DNA of 64,000 nt from Paracoccus denitrificans (lineage in GTDB: Bacteria > Pseudomonadota > Alphaproteobacteria > Rhodobacterales > Rhodobacteraceae). Location: assembly GCA_003240735.1 (NCBI GenBank), contig QFNE01000014.1, positions 1 to 64,000 of the forward strand, read 5' to 3'. The notes under the pieces were generated by a model that worked only from the letters and a program-made list of their open reading frames with translations, was not told where the DNA came from and made no database searches. Position numbers and translations under genes: made by a program. Shown here in pieces: positions 35,980 through 43,691 of the stretch (positions within the stretch are counted from its first letter, which is position 1; each line of letters starts with the position of its first letter).

Positions 35980-37037
35980 CTGTGCACCTCGGGGATCAGA
36001 AGGGACGCGTCGCCATAGCTGAAGAAGCGGTACTTCTGCGCGACCGCGTGGGCATAGATGGCGCGGACGCGATCCTGTCCCATCAGTGCGGACACCAGCA
36101 TCATCAGCGTCGATTTCGGCAGGTGGAAATTCGTCATGAGCGCGTCGGTGACCTGAAACCGAAATCCGGGATAGATGAAGATGTCGGTCGTGCCCTGAAA
36201 CGGCGCAATCTGCCCGGTGGGCTGTGCCGCGCTTTCGATCAGGCGCAGGGCCGTGGTGCCGACAGGAATGACGCGCCGCCCTTCGGCCTTGGCGGTCGCG
36301 ATGGCTTCGGCGGCGGCGGGTGTGACCTCGCCCCATTCGGCGTGCATCTTGTGGGTCGTCACGTCGTCGACCTTGACCGGCAGGAACGTGCCCGCGCCAA
36401 CATGCAGGGTGACGTGGGTCGTCTGGATGCCGCGCGCGCGCAGGTCATCCAGCAGCCCTTCGTCAAAATGCAGGCTGGCCGTCGGCGCCGCGACAGCACC
36501 CGAATTCCTGGCCCAGACCGTCTGGTAATCGGTCCGGTCAGCGTCGTCGGGCGCACGCTGCGCCGCGATATAGGGGGGTAGGGGCATGGCCCCGACGGCG
36601 TTCAGAGCCGCGTCGAAATCGTCGCCCGTGGCGTCGAACTGCAGCGTCAGCTCTCCCTCGGCGATCGCCGCCACGGTCGCGGTCAGTCGGTCGCCGAAAC
36701 GGATAACTTCTTCCTCGCGCAACTTGCGCAGGGGTTTGGCAAGCGCCCGCCACAGACCGCCCGGCGCGGGTTCCAGCAGCGTGATTTCAATCTTGGCGGT
36801 GGCGTCGCCTTGCGGGGTCGAACGGCTGCGCGTGCCCGTCAGCCGGGCCGGTATGACGCGCGTGTCGTTCAGAACCAACAGGTCGCCGGGTCGAAGAAAG
36901 TCACCCAGATGTGCCACGGTGGTGTCGGTGATGTCGTCGCCCTGGGCCACCAGCAGACGTGCGGAACTGCGCGGTCGCGCGGGGCGCGTCGCGATCAGGT
37001 CGGCGGGCAGATCGAAATCGAAATCCTGCAACTGCAT
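35976..37037 (-). CDS. queA: S-adenosylmethionine:tRNA ribosyltransferase-isomerase
   Basis: QueA transfers the ribosyl part of SAM to preQ1 in tRNA, forming epoxyqueuosine. The 353-residue product begins MQLQDFDFDLPADLIATRPARPR and carries the family motifs LLVLNDTRVIPARL, GGLWRALAKPLRKL, VTLHVGAGTFLPVK, GTTALRLIES and LMTNFHLPKSTLMMLVSALMG. The ATG at 37035-37037 gives the standard N-terminus. The stop overlaps the start of the MFS-DUF924 gene. Confidence 0.96.
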   Translation of the reverse strand: MQLQDFDFDLPADLIATRPARPRSSARLLVAQGDDITDTTVAHLGDFLRPGDLLVLNDTRVIPARLTGTRSRSTPQGDATAKIEITLLEPAPGGLWRALAKPLRKLREEEVIRFGDRLTATVAAIAEGELTLQFDATGDDFDAALNAVGAMPLPPYIAAQRAPDDADRTDYQTVWARNSGAVAAPTASLHFDEGLLDDLRARGIQTTHVTLHVGAGTFLPVKVDDVTTHKMHAEWGEVTPAAAEAIATAKAEGRRVIPVGTTALRLIESAAQPTGQIAPFQGTTDIFIYPGFRFQVTDALMTNFHLPKSTLMMLVSALMGQDRVRAIYAHAVAQKYRFFSYGDASLLIPEVHR

Positions 37038-37095
37038 GGACGGGTTTCTGTGGCCCATGCCCCGCGCCGTCAAGGGCAGGGGGCAAACATCCGCG

Positions 37096-37866
37096 TCACC
37101 ACCGCAGACGCGGCGGCGGTCCCTTGCCGTTTTGATCCAGCTGAGCGGTCTTGACTGGCGGCTCCGTCGGCACTTGGGCAGGATCGATCCGCAGCGTGCC
37201 CGCAGGAAGGGGCAGGTGATCGAAGGTGATGTCCACGCCCCCGTCGACCGGCGGCAGGAACGCCAGCAGCTCGGCCAGCGCCTTGGCGATTGCGGGGCGA
37301 TCCTCGACCTGCGCGTCGGCGATGACCAGCAGGTGGCCTTTCCGTCCGTCCGGCCAGACCGCGCCGACAAGGCTGGCGCCTGCGATCAGCCCGGTCATGT
37401 CGGACAGGCGTCGGGCCAGCGGCTCGACCAGAGTCGAAATCACATCGGGGGCCGCCTGCGTCAGACGCGCGCGCGCGGCCTCGTCAGTATCAGGCGCGAC
37501 GTTCAGCGCCTGCCCAAGCCAGCCCAGCATCGCGGGGTCGAGCAGCATTTCAGACGGGCGCCCCGCGTTCAGCAGAAGGCCGCGCCCGCTTTCGGCAAGG
37601 CTGGCGGCCAAGGCGCGCCCGGGCAGCGACAGGTGATCGGCCGGACCGCCCACGAACCGCGCAAGCTCGGCCGCGTCGTCCGTCGCCAGCGCGACTGGCC
37701 CCGACGGCAGGTCATAGATGCGCAGTTCAGCCCGATCGTGCGACGGCTCGGCCAGAAGCAGCACGTGCAGTTCCGTGTCAGCCAGCCGCGACAGGATCTG
37801 CGACCGTAGGCCGGCATCGGCTTCGTGAAAGGGGACGCTGCACAAAAGATCCAGATCGGTCGTCAT
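37096..37866 (-). CDS. SseB-like protein
   Basis: The 256-residue soluble protein has an N-terminal SseB domain (TELHVLLLAEPSHDRAEL, DLPSGPVALATDDAAELARF, GRGLLLNAG and DPAMLGWLGQAL). A second domain ends in DGGVDITFDHLPLPAGTLRI. SseB-family proteins are widespread, and their activity is not settled. The ATG (37864-37866) overlaps the stop of the uracil-DNA-glycosylase-like gene by 4 bases (ATGA), so the two genes are probably translated in series. The C-terminus is Pro/Lys/Arg-rich. Confidence 0.75.
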   Translation of the reverse strand: MTTDLDLLCSVPFHEADAGLRSQILSRLADTELHVLLLAEPSHDRAELRIYDLPSGPVALATDDAAELARFVGGPADHLSLPGRALAASLAESGRGLLLNAGRPSEMLLDPAMLGWLGQALNVAPDTDEAARARLTQAAPDVISTLVEPLARRLSDMTGLIAGASLVGAVWPDGRKGHLLVIADAQVEDRPAIAKALAELLAFLPPVDGGVDITFDHLPLPAGTLRIDPAQVPTEPPVKTAQLDQNGKGPPPRLRW

Positions 37867-38438
37867 AAAAGCTCTGCCAGACGGGCGCGAAGAACGGGGA
37901 TCACCTCGGCTTCGAACCACGGGTTGCGTTTCAACCAACCGGTATTGCGCCACGATGGATGGGGCAAGGGGATGACGTCCGGCGCAAAGTCGCGCCAGTT
38001 CGTCACTGCCTCGGTCACGTTCCGCACGCCCAGATGCCAGCGCATGGCGTGGCCGCCGACCAGCAACGTCAGATCGGGTTTCAGTTCCGCCATCACCCGC
38101 GTGCGCCACGTGGCGGCACAAAGAGGCGGGGGTGCGATGTCCGACCCCTTGGCGTCATATCCCGGAAAGCAGAATGCCATCGGCACGATGGAGATTTTGG
38201 CGGGATCATAGAATGTCGCGGCGTCCACGCCCATCCAAGCCCGCAGCCGATCACCCGACGCGTCCGAGAACGGACGACCCGAGGCATGGACCCGCGCGCC
38301 CGGCGCCTGGCTTGCCAACAGGATGCGCGCGGGGCTGTCAGGCAGGAACCACGCGACCGGCCGGGGCGCGTGATGCGTCGCCGTCACGGAAAAGCGGTCT
38401 GCGCACAGTCTGCAGGCGCGGATGTCATCGATCAGCAT
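37863..38438 (-). CDS. Uracil-DNA glycosylase superfamily protein
   Basis: The 191-residue protein has a UDG fold. An N-terminal Cys pair (IRACRLC) precedes motif A-like LLASQAPGARVHASGRPFSDASG. LTLLVGGHAMRWHLG is the central strand, and LPHPSWRNTGWLKRNPW is the HPS-type motif that contacts the DNA minor groove. It lacks a canonical four-cysteine iron-sulfur set of family 4 enzymes, so it belongs to a less-characterised branch and glycosylase activity is not assured. The start ATG at 38438 is preferred over a frame opening 13 codons earlier. Confidence 0.8.
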   Translation of the reverse strand: MLIDDIRACRLCADRFSVTATHHAPRPVAWFLPDSPARILLASQAPGARVHASGRPFSDASGDRLRAWMGVDAATFYDPAKISIVPMAFCFPGYDAKGSDIAPPPLCAATWRTRVMAELKPDLTLLVGGHAMRWHLGVRNVTEAVTNWRDFAPDVIPLPHPSWRNTGWLKRNPWFEAEVIPVLRARLAELL

Positions 38439-38596
38439 CGCCCACAGATAGGTGTTCACACGCAGTGGTTGAAGCACGCGGAAATGAAGATTGCATTCTC
38501 ATCACCGCGGTCCGGGCCGTGGACACAAGATGGGCATTTGCCTATGTTGCCCACCAGTCCGGCCCGCATGGCCGCGGGTAAGGGGCCACGGCCGGA

Positions 38597-39250
38597 ATGC
38601 TGGAATTCGACAACGTCTCCAAGTCCTTCTGGACGGGCACGCAGCGCAAGGTGATCCTTGACCGCGCCTCGTTTAGGGTGGAGCTGGGTCAGTCGCTGGG
38701 CATCCTTGCGCGCAACGGGACCGGAAAGACGACGCTGATCAGCATGATGTGCGGGCTGGAAAAGCCCGACGAAGGCGTGATCCGCAAGACCAGCCGGGTG
38801 TCGTTTCCGTTGGGCTTCATGGGCGGGGTGGTCCAGAAGCTGTCGGCCAATGAAAACGCGCGGTATATCGCGCGGATCTATGGGCTGGACGCAGACTATA
38901 TCTCGGCGTTCTGTCGCTGGCTGTGCGATCTGGGGGAATACTTCGATCAGCCCGTTTCGATCTACAGCGCCGGGATGCGCAGCCGGTTCATGTTCTCGCT
39001 GCTGTTGGCGCTGGAGTTCGACATCTATCTGATCGACGAAGGCATGCCGGGCAGCACGGACGTGGAATTCAACCGCAAGGCTGGCAGCGTGCTGCAGGAC
39101 CGGCTGAAGAAGGCCACGGTCGTCATCGTGTCCCACCAGGCCGCCACGTTGGAGCGGTTTTGCAACCGCGCAGCCGTGCTTCGTGACGGTCGCCTTTACA
39201 TGTTCGACAGCTTGGACGAGGCCAGCCAGTATTATGACTACGCCGCCTAA
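38597..39250 (+). CDS. kpsT: Capsular polysaccharide export ATPase (KpsT/CtrD type)
   Basis: The 217-residue ATPase has Walker A ARNGTGKTT, Walker B IYLIDEG, and the modified signature YSAGMRSRFMFSLLLALEFD seen in capsule and O-antigen exporters in place of LSGG. It should energise export of a capsule-type polysaccharide across the inner membrane with a KpsM permease, but no kpsM lies in the window. The following kpsE-like gene starts 17 bases inside its 3' end. The divergent gap to the glycosylase gene (about 160 bases) should contain the promoter. Confidence 0.9.
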   Translation: MLEFDNVSKSFWTGTQRKVILDRASFRVELGQSLGILARNGTGKTTLISMMCGLEKPDEGVIRKTSRVSFPLGFMGGVVQKLSANENARYIARIYGLDADYISAFCRWLCDLGEYFDQPVSIYSAGMRSRFMFSLLLALEFDIYLIDEGMPGSTDVEFNRKAGSVLQDRLKKATVVIVSHQAATLERFCNRAAVLRDGRLYMFDSLDEASQYYDYAA

Positions 39251-40970
39251 GGCCCGACTTTACCGCATTTCACGCGCTGAATCGCCGTTGTCAGACCGCG
39301 TGTCGGGCGATCAGGCGACCCAAGGGGCGCAGATCCAGATCCGCCGTGTGGGACGTGGCGCCACGACCCCGTCAGACGACATGCCCTTTGCCGGCGGCGC
39401 GAACGAGGACGGTTTTGGCGATCTGCAGATGAAGAAGGACGCGTCCGCGGCCAAGCAGCCCGATGCCCCGCCCGCCGGGTCCAACACCCCCGCGACCGAG
39501 GCCGAGCTGGCCGCGGTCGAGCAGGAAAATCTGACCGTTCGTCAGCTGCGACTAGCGGGCCGCATCGCGGCGATGCACCACCTGACGGTTGCGTCCGACG
39601 CCGACGCCGTCGTTCAGTTGCGCAAACGGCAGATCGACCCCTTCAATCGCGAGGCGCTGACCAAGCTGATCTCGGCCGAGGGCAGCAATGCCCGCAAGGC
39701 GCCGTCCCCCACGGCGCCCATCCGCGTGCCCACCAAGAAAGAGGTCGTGAAGGCACCGGGCCGCGAGGTCGGGCATCCCAGAAAGCCCGATCTGCCATCG
39801 CGCGAGGAGATGACCGAAGAACGCCGCGCCGCCGAGATCATGGCGATTCAGCGCGACATCGCGCGCCGGCGCCGCCGTAGCCTGTCGTTCCTGCTGATGC
39901 GGCTCATGCTGCTGATCGGGATCCCGACGCTGCTGATCGGTTGGTACTACTTCAACGTCGCCTCGCCGCTTTATGAAACCGAAAGCCAATTCTCGATCCA
40001 GATGGCGGATGGCAGCGGACTTGCCCCGTCTGCCGGTGTGGGCGGGCTCTCTGCGCTGCAGGCCAACAGCGACAGCGTCAAGGTGCAGGGCTACCTGACC
40101 TCGCGCGACGCAATGCTGCGACTGGATAAGGATCTGGGCTTCAAGCGCACGTACCAAAGCGCGGATCTGGACCCCCTGATCCGGCTGCCGGCAGATGCGA
40201 CCAACGAACAGACCTATGGCCGCTACAAGAAGTCGGTGAAGATCGCCTATGACCCCACCGACGGCGTCATCAACATGTCCGTCATCGCCCCTGATCCGCA
40301 GCTGAGCCGAGAATACGCGCTGGCGCTGATCCGCTATGCCGAAGGTGAGGTGGACCAGCAGTCCGCCCGGATGCGCAACGACCAGATGAAGGGTGCCAGC
40401 GACAACTATGCCGATGCGGAAAAGAAGGTGCAGGATGCGCAACGGCGCTTGCAGGATCTCCAACTGCAATTGGGCGTCCTGAACCCCGAAGCGGAAAGCA
40501 CGATGGTCCTGAACCGCGTGTCGCAGCTGGAAAACGAACTGACCAGCAAGCAGCTGGAACTGGGTCAGCTGCAGTCGAACCCCAACCCCAACCCCAGCCG
40601 GGTGCGGGGCGTCCAGGGTGATATCGAGCGGCTACAGCAGATGATCAGCGACACGCGCCAGCAGCTGACCCAGAATGCGGAAAACCGCGATTCACTGGCG
40701 CAGGTCATGGGTGAAATCCGCCTTGCCGAAAGCGACCTGACGACGCGGCAGACGCTGCTGTCCATGGCCGCCGAGCAGATGGAAAACGCGCGGATCGAGG
40801 CGAACAAGCAGGTCCGCTATATGTCGGTATCCGTGGCGCCGATCCCGCCCGATCAGCCGACCTATCCCAAGGCGCTGGAAGGAACCTTCGTGGCATTCCT
40901 GATCCTGTCCGGGATATACCTGATGCTGTCGCTCACCTTCTCTATCCTTCGTGAACAGGTTTCCTCATGA
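39234..40970 (+). CDS. kpsE: Capsule export inner-membrane protein (KpsE/CtrB type) with long N-terminal extension
   Basis: A polysaccharide co-polymerase-type protein of 578 residues. The C-terminal 360 residues match the family: a first helix (LSFLLMRLMLLIGIPTLLIGWYYF, about 220-243), a periplasmic part with long coiled coils (QRRLQDLQLQLGVLNPEAES and LENELTSKQLELGQLQ), a Pro-rich VAPIPPDQPTYPKALEG, and a final helix. The first 215 residues are an additional cytoplasmic region, low-complexity and charged, with no family match; E. coli KpsE is about 380 residues. The ATG at 39234 overlaps kpsT. The stop overlaps kdsA by 4 bases, so the three genes form one operon. Confidence 0.88.
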   Translation: MTTPPKARLYRISRAESPLSDRVSGDQATQGAQIQIRRVGRGATTPSDDMPFAGGANEDGFGDLQMKKDASAAKQPDAPPAGSNTPATEAELAAVEQENLTVRQLRLAGRIAAMHHLTVASDADAVVQLRKRQIDPFNREALTKLISAEGSNARKAPSPTAPIRVPTKKEVVKAPGREVGHPRKPDLPSREEMTEERRAAEIMAIQRDIARRRRRSLSFLLMRLMLLIGIPTLLIGWYYFNVASPLYETESQFSIQMADGSGLAPSAGVGGLSALQANSDSVKVQGYLTSRDAMLRLDKDLGFKRTYQSADLDPLIRLPADATNEQTYGRYKKSVKIAYDPTDGVINMSVIAPDPQLSREYALALIRYAEGEVDQQSARMRNDQMKGASDNYADAEKKVQDAQRRLQDLQLQLGVLNPEAESTMVLNRVSQLENELTSKQLELGQLQSNPNPNPSRVRGVQGDIERLQQMISDTRQQLTQNAENRDSLAQVMGEIRLAESDLTTRQTLLSMAAEQMENARIEANKQVRYMSVSVAPIPPDQPTYPKALEGTFVAFLILSGIYLMLSLTFSILREQVSS

Positions 40971-41809
40971 CGACCCAACATCATGTCACCGCGGGCAAGG
41001 TCACCTTCGGAAACGATCTGCCCCTGACGCTGATCGCCGGGCCGTGCCAGCTGGAAACGCTGGACCATGCGCTGCGCATCGCTGACACGCTGGCGCAGGC
41101 CTGCGACGCGTCGGGTGCGGGGTTCGTATTCAAGGCGAGCTTTGACAAGGCCAACCGGACGTCCCTGTCCGGGCGGCGGGGTGTCGGGATCGATGAGGGG
41201 TTGGAGATGCTGGCCGCGGTCCGCGACCGCTTCGGCTGCCCTGTCCTGACCGACATCCACGACATCGAACAGGCACAGCGCGCCGCCAAGGTTGTCGATA
41301 TCATCCAGATCCCGGCGTTTCTGTGCCGCCAGACGGATCTTTTGTTGGCAGCCGGCAAGACCGGCGCGGTCGTGAATGTCAAAAAGGGGCAGTTCTTGGC
41401 GCCTTGGGACATGGCGAATGTCGCTGACAAGGTCACGTCGACAGGCAACGACCGTGTTCTGCTGACGGAACGCGGGGTAAGCTTTGGCTACAACACGCTG
41501 GTTGCCGACATGCGCGCGCTGCCGATCATGATGCGGACGGGTCTGCCGGTCATCATGGACGCCACCCATTCGGTGCAGCAACCGGGCGGGCAGGGCGGCT
41601 CGTCTGGCGGGCAGCGCGAATTTGCGCCGGTGATGGCGCGCGCCGCGGTGTCGCTGGGAATCGCCGGGGTCTTCATCGAAACCCATCAGGACCCCGACAA
41701 CGCCCCGTCGGACGGCCCGAACATGGTTCGTCTGGAACAGATGCCCGCGCTGATCGCCAGCCTGATGCAGTTCGATGCGCTGGCAAAGGCCGCGCCCCTG
41801 CACGTCTAG
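40967..41809 (+). CDS. kdsA: 3-deoxy-8-phosphooctulonate synthase (Kdo-8-P synthase)
   Basis: KdsA condenses arabinose 5-phosphate with PEP to Kdo 8-phosphate, the precursor of the Kdo in lipid A cores and in the lipid linker of many capsules. The 280-residue barrel includes LIAGPCQLETLDHAL, FKASFDKANRTS, PVLTDIHDIEQA, IPAFLCRQTDLL, NVKKGQFLAPWDM and DATHSVQQPGG. The first cysteine after GP (position 27, GPCQ) is where metal-dependent KdsA enzymes have their metal ligand, so this form may be metal-dependent. Its coupling to kpsT-kpsE links Kdo supply to capsule export. Confidence 0.95.
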   Translation: MTTQHHVTAGKVTFGNDLPLTLIAGPCQLETLDHALRIADTLAQACDASGAGFVFKASFDKANRTSLSGRRGVGIDEGLEMLAAVRDRFGCPVLTDIHDIEQAQRAAKVVDIIQIPAFLCRQTDLLLAAGKTGAVVNVKKGQFLAPWDMANVADKVTSTGNDRVLLTERGVSFGYNTLVADMRALPIMMRTGLPVIMDATHSVQQPGGQGGSSGGQREFAPVMARAAVSLGIAGVFIETHQDPDNAPSDGPNMVRLEQMPALIASLMQFDALAKAAPLHV

Positions 41810-42987
41810 GCGCTAGCGATTGCCTTGGCGGCGGCGTGGGCCGACGCCCATGCCCACTGGAAGTTGTATCCGCCCAGCCAGCCGGTGACGTCGACGACCT
41901 CGCCGATGAAGTACAGGCCGGGGGCGCGGCGCGATTGCATCGTCCGCGCATCCAGATCGCGGGTATCAACACCGCCGACCGTCACTTCGGCCGTGCGATA
42001 GCCTTCGGTGCCCACCGGCTTGATCTGCCAGTCGTGCAGACGACGCGACAGCGCCTCGATCCGGGCGTTCGACATGTCGCCAAGGCGCGCGGTCGAAAGG
42101 CCGTCTTCGGACAGCAGCATGTCGGCCAGCCGCGCCGGCAGCCAGGCCCCCAGACGTTGGACCAGGCGCTCCGCACCGTGGGACTGGCGTGCGGCAGCCA
42201 GATCGCCTGCCACGTCGATGCCCGAAACCAGATCGACCGACAGCGGCTGTCCCGGCCGCCAATAACTGGAAATCTGCAGAATCGACGGGCCAGAGAGGCC
42301 GCGATGGGTGAACAACAGCCCGTCACGGAAAAGCGCCGCTTTGGTCGAAACCGATGCGGTCACCGACACCCCGGCCAACGGCGCGGTTCGCGCCAGCTCC
42401 TGCTCGGCGAAAGTCAGGGGGACGAGGCCGGCCCGGGTCTCGACAATCCGATGGCCGGTTTCCGTCGCGATGTCATAGCCGACGCCCGTCGCACCGATCT
42501 TCGGAATTGACCGCCCGCCCGTCGCCACGACGACGTGACGCGCCATCAGCGGGCCGCTGTCCGTGCCGATCCGCCAGCCGTCACTTGCGGGTTCAACGCT
42601 GCCGATCTTGACCGCGGTCCGAAGCTCCGCTGGTTTCATCCGGTGGCGCAGCAGATCGACGATCTGCGTGGCCTTGCCGTCGCAGAAAAGCTGCCCTTGG
42701 GTTTTTTCGTGCCACGCGATTCCTGCGCGGTCGACCAGCGCCACGAAATCCTGTGGGGAGTAGCCCGACAACGCAGAGGCTGAAAACCGCGGGTTCGCGG
42801 ACAGAAAACGTTCATGGCTGGTCGCCAGATTGGTGAAGTTGCACCGCCCCCCACCCGAGATACGAATTTTTTCGCCAACGACCCGCGCGTGGTCCAGAAC
42901 CACGACTCGAAGGCCCGTTCCGGCAAGGCTCCCGGCGCAGAACAGGCCTGCCGCGCCTGCGCCCAATATGACGACATCCGTATCCAT
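41806..42987 (-). CDS. HI0933-like NAD(P)/FAD flavoprotein
   Basis: The 393-residue flavoprotein has an N-terminal FAD site (VVILGAGAAGLFCAGSLAGTG), then KIRISGGGRCNFTNL, a hallmark of the HI0933/YhiN family. The middle has VVVATGGRSIPKIGATGVGYDIA and LFTHRGLSGPSILQISSYW, and the C-terminus reads GLYFIGEVVDVTGWLGGYNFQWAWASG-like sequence (here ending WAWASAHAAA). The family is widespread, and its physiological reaction is not established. It converges on kdsA with a 4-base overlap, and its start lies 93 bases before the tRNA-Gln gene. Confidence 0.9.
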   Translation of the reverse strand: MDTDVVILGAGAAGLFCAGSLAGTGLRVVVLDHARVVGEKIRISGGGRCNFTNLATSHERFLSANPRFSASALSGYSPQDFVALVDRAGIAWHEKTQGQLFCDGKATQIVDLLRHRMKPAELRTAVKIGSVEPASDGWRIGTDSGPLMARHVVVATGGRSIPKIGATGVGYDIATETGHRIVETRAGLVPLTFAEQELARTAPLAGVSVTASVSTKAALFRDGLLFTHRGLSGPSILQISSYWRPGQPLSVDLVSGIDVAGDLAAARQSHGAERLVQRLGAWLPARLADMLLSEDGLSTARLGDMSNARIEALSRRLHDWQIKPVGTEGYRTAEVTVGGVDTRDLDARTMQSRRAPGLYFIGEVVDVTGWLGGYNFQWAWASAHAAAKAIASA

Positions 42988-43080
42988 GGCCCGGGATTAC
43001 TGCCGCAGGAAGAAAGCGGCAAGTTTGTTCAGATCGCCTCTTGCACCCCGCACCCGCGTTGGCTAAACCGCGTCCACTGT

Positions 43081-43155
43081 TGGGGCGTGGCCAAGTGGTA
43101 AGGCGTCGGTTTTTGGTACCGTGTACCGTAGGTTCGAATCCTACCGCCCCAGCCA
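43081..43155 (+). tRNA. tRNA-Gln (anticodon TTG)
   Basis: A full cloverleaf is visible. The acceptor stem TGGGGCG pairs with CGCCCCA, the D-arm has AAGTGGTAAGGC, the anticodon loop TTTTGGT has anticodon TTG at 43113-43115, and the T-arm is GTAGG-TTCGAAT-CCTAC. The discriminator is G and CCA is encoded. One non-Watson-Crick T-T closes the anticodon stem. The 3' half is a common integrase target, and an integrase relic starts about 100 bases downstream. Confidence 0.96.
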
Positions 43156-43255
43156 GTCTTACCTAAGCCGTTCAATGCGTTGAATAATGTCTCTGTCTGA
43201 GGCTGCGAATTTGCCTGTGAAACAACGGTGTGAGACATCCGCCGGGTCGTTCTCG

Positions 43256-43560
43256 ATGGGACGGATCAACCATGTGAAGCGGCGGAATGCGACCTACGTC
43301 TGGCGCAGGTAATTTCCGGCAAATCTGAGGGCGAGGTCGCTGCGGGTCAGCCTTCGCACGACGAGCGCGCGTTGGCTGCCTTATTCGGCGGGGTCAGCGC
43401 GATGTCTAGTTGCCGACGCCTATCAATACGGCTTTTATCACACCTTTTCTTCAGTCTGCCCGCCCTAATCGGGCCATGGCCAAGCACGACCATCGAAAAG
43501 GCCGAGATCGTGGCCCGGCTCAATGACTTTCTGGGAATGCTCCGTCTTCGTCAGGTTCGT
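43256..43560 (+). pseudogene. Decayed tyrosine (phage-type) integrase, N-terminal relic
   Basis: From an ATG at 43256 the frame reads MGRINHVKRRNATYVWRR and then hits TAA (43310). Directly after the stop the same frame continues FPANLRARSLRVSLRTT, the expected next block of a tyrosine integrase N-terminal domain (VPANLR..LRVSLRT). A frameshift then leads to RALAALFGG, and possible further debris (KAEIVARLNDFL, about 43500-43535) follows. No catalytic domain remains. The boundary at 43560 is approximate. The position next to a tRNA gene and same orientation make an island integrase the best reading; it is non-functional. Confidence 0.5.
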
Positions 43561-43645
43561 GTCGGCCCCGGATGCGTTGTTGCGCCAAAGCATCATCGGT
43601 CTTATCCACTTATTTCAGCTTCTGGTAATAGTTGACAGAAATGGT

Positions 43646-43660
43646 TGACATTCTCATTCA
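43646..43660. promoter_or_regulatory. Candidate iron-Rhodo-box (RirA-type iron operator)
   Basis: TGACATTCTCATTCA fits the iron-Rhodo-box layout TGA-N9-TCA described for iron-responsive control in Rhodobacterales and Rhizobiales. It overlaps a TTGACA hexamer (43645-43650) that could be a -35 element, and lies 31 bases before the proposed start of the TonB receptor. A second TTGACA lies at 43632-43637. Supported by pattern and context only. Confidence 0.45.
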
Positions 43661-43691
43661 GGGTCGAACCCTGCGTAAGGATTTTGCGCCT

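Noticed and set aside
43372..43635. 87-codon + strand frame before the TonB receptor
   Set aside because: Low-quality sequence inside the decayed integrase region; no coherent protein.
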